Positions 16,248 through 16,255 of a stretch of 16,255 bases of DNA are shown one piece after another. The DNA comes from QWPN01 sp044360305 (GTDB taxonomy: Bacteria > Planctomycetota > Planctomycetia > Pirellulales > UBA1268): assembly GCA_044360305.1 (NCBI GenBank), contig JBIKKQ010000072.1:1-16255 (forward strand). Direction: 5' to 3'. Within the stretch, counting starts at the first letter, position 1; each line of letters starts with the position of its first letter. The notes below the pieces were generated by a model that saw nothing but the letters and a program-made list of their open reading frames with translations, was not told where the DNA came from and did no database searches. The position numbers were made by a program, and so were the translations under genes.

Positions 16248-16255
16248 TCCCCGAG

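Overview
The window is a GC-rich, gene-dense chromosomal segment. It most likely comes from a planctomycete, probably of the order Pirellulales. The assignment rests on the style of the ATP synthase genes (signal-peptide-bearing c and b subunits, a YLERSISEKGIYPAVDPLASSSR-like segment in beta split by family-typical residues) and on a small protein beginning MTFFNWLREGVRQAV that I associate with that group. It is inference, not a database result. I see no insertion sequences, CRISPR arrays, prophage genes or integrases. This is core genome.

Left part (1-5341): the 3' end of a TypA/BipA GTPase gene; rpsU (ribosomal protein S21) behind its own recognisable promoter; nadC (quinolinate phosphoribosyltransferase) on the minus strand; then, divergent from nadC, a comEA-like helix-hairpin-helix gene that overlaps uvrB by ATGA. 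Next comes a soluble PAS-HisKA_3 histidine kinase without a partner regulator in view.

Middle (5380-7118): an 80-residue conserved-looking small protein on the minus strand, a tRNA-Gln(CUG) with a well-spaced promoter, and a CorA-type Mg2+/Co2+ transporter on the minus strand.

Right part (7161-15395): a complete F-type ATP synthase cluster in the classical order, here atpZ-like, atpI-like, atpB, atpE, atpF, atpH, atpA, atpG, atpD, atpC. All are on the plus strand. Most junctions are tight or overlapping, but there is a 231-base gap before atpE and a strong 16-bp hairpin between atpE and atpF. The residues visible in the c subunit point to proton coupling. An alpha/beta hydrolase with a membrane anchor follows.

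Points of interest: histidine-rich segments in both stator membrane subunits (a and b); an identical 11-base palindrome-centred promoter-like element (CGGGTATCGTA) in both divergent intergenic regions (nadC/comEA and corA/atpZ); -10-like hexamers exactly 6 bases before the ATG of atpZ and of the kinase, suggesting leaderless mRNAs; and a small inverted-repeat family (AGGYGTC-N3-GACGCCT) seen at two intergenic sites. No wholly new multi-gene system is evident. These are refinements on an otherwise ordinary region.
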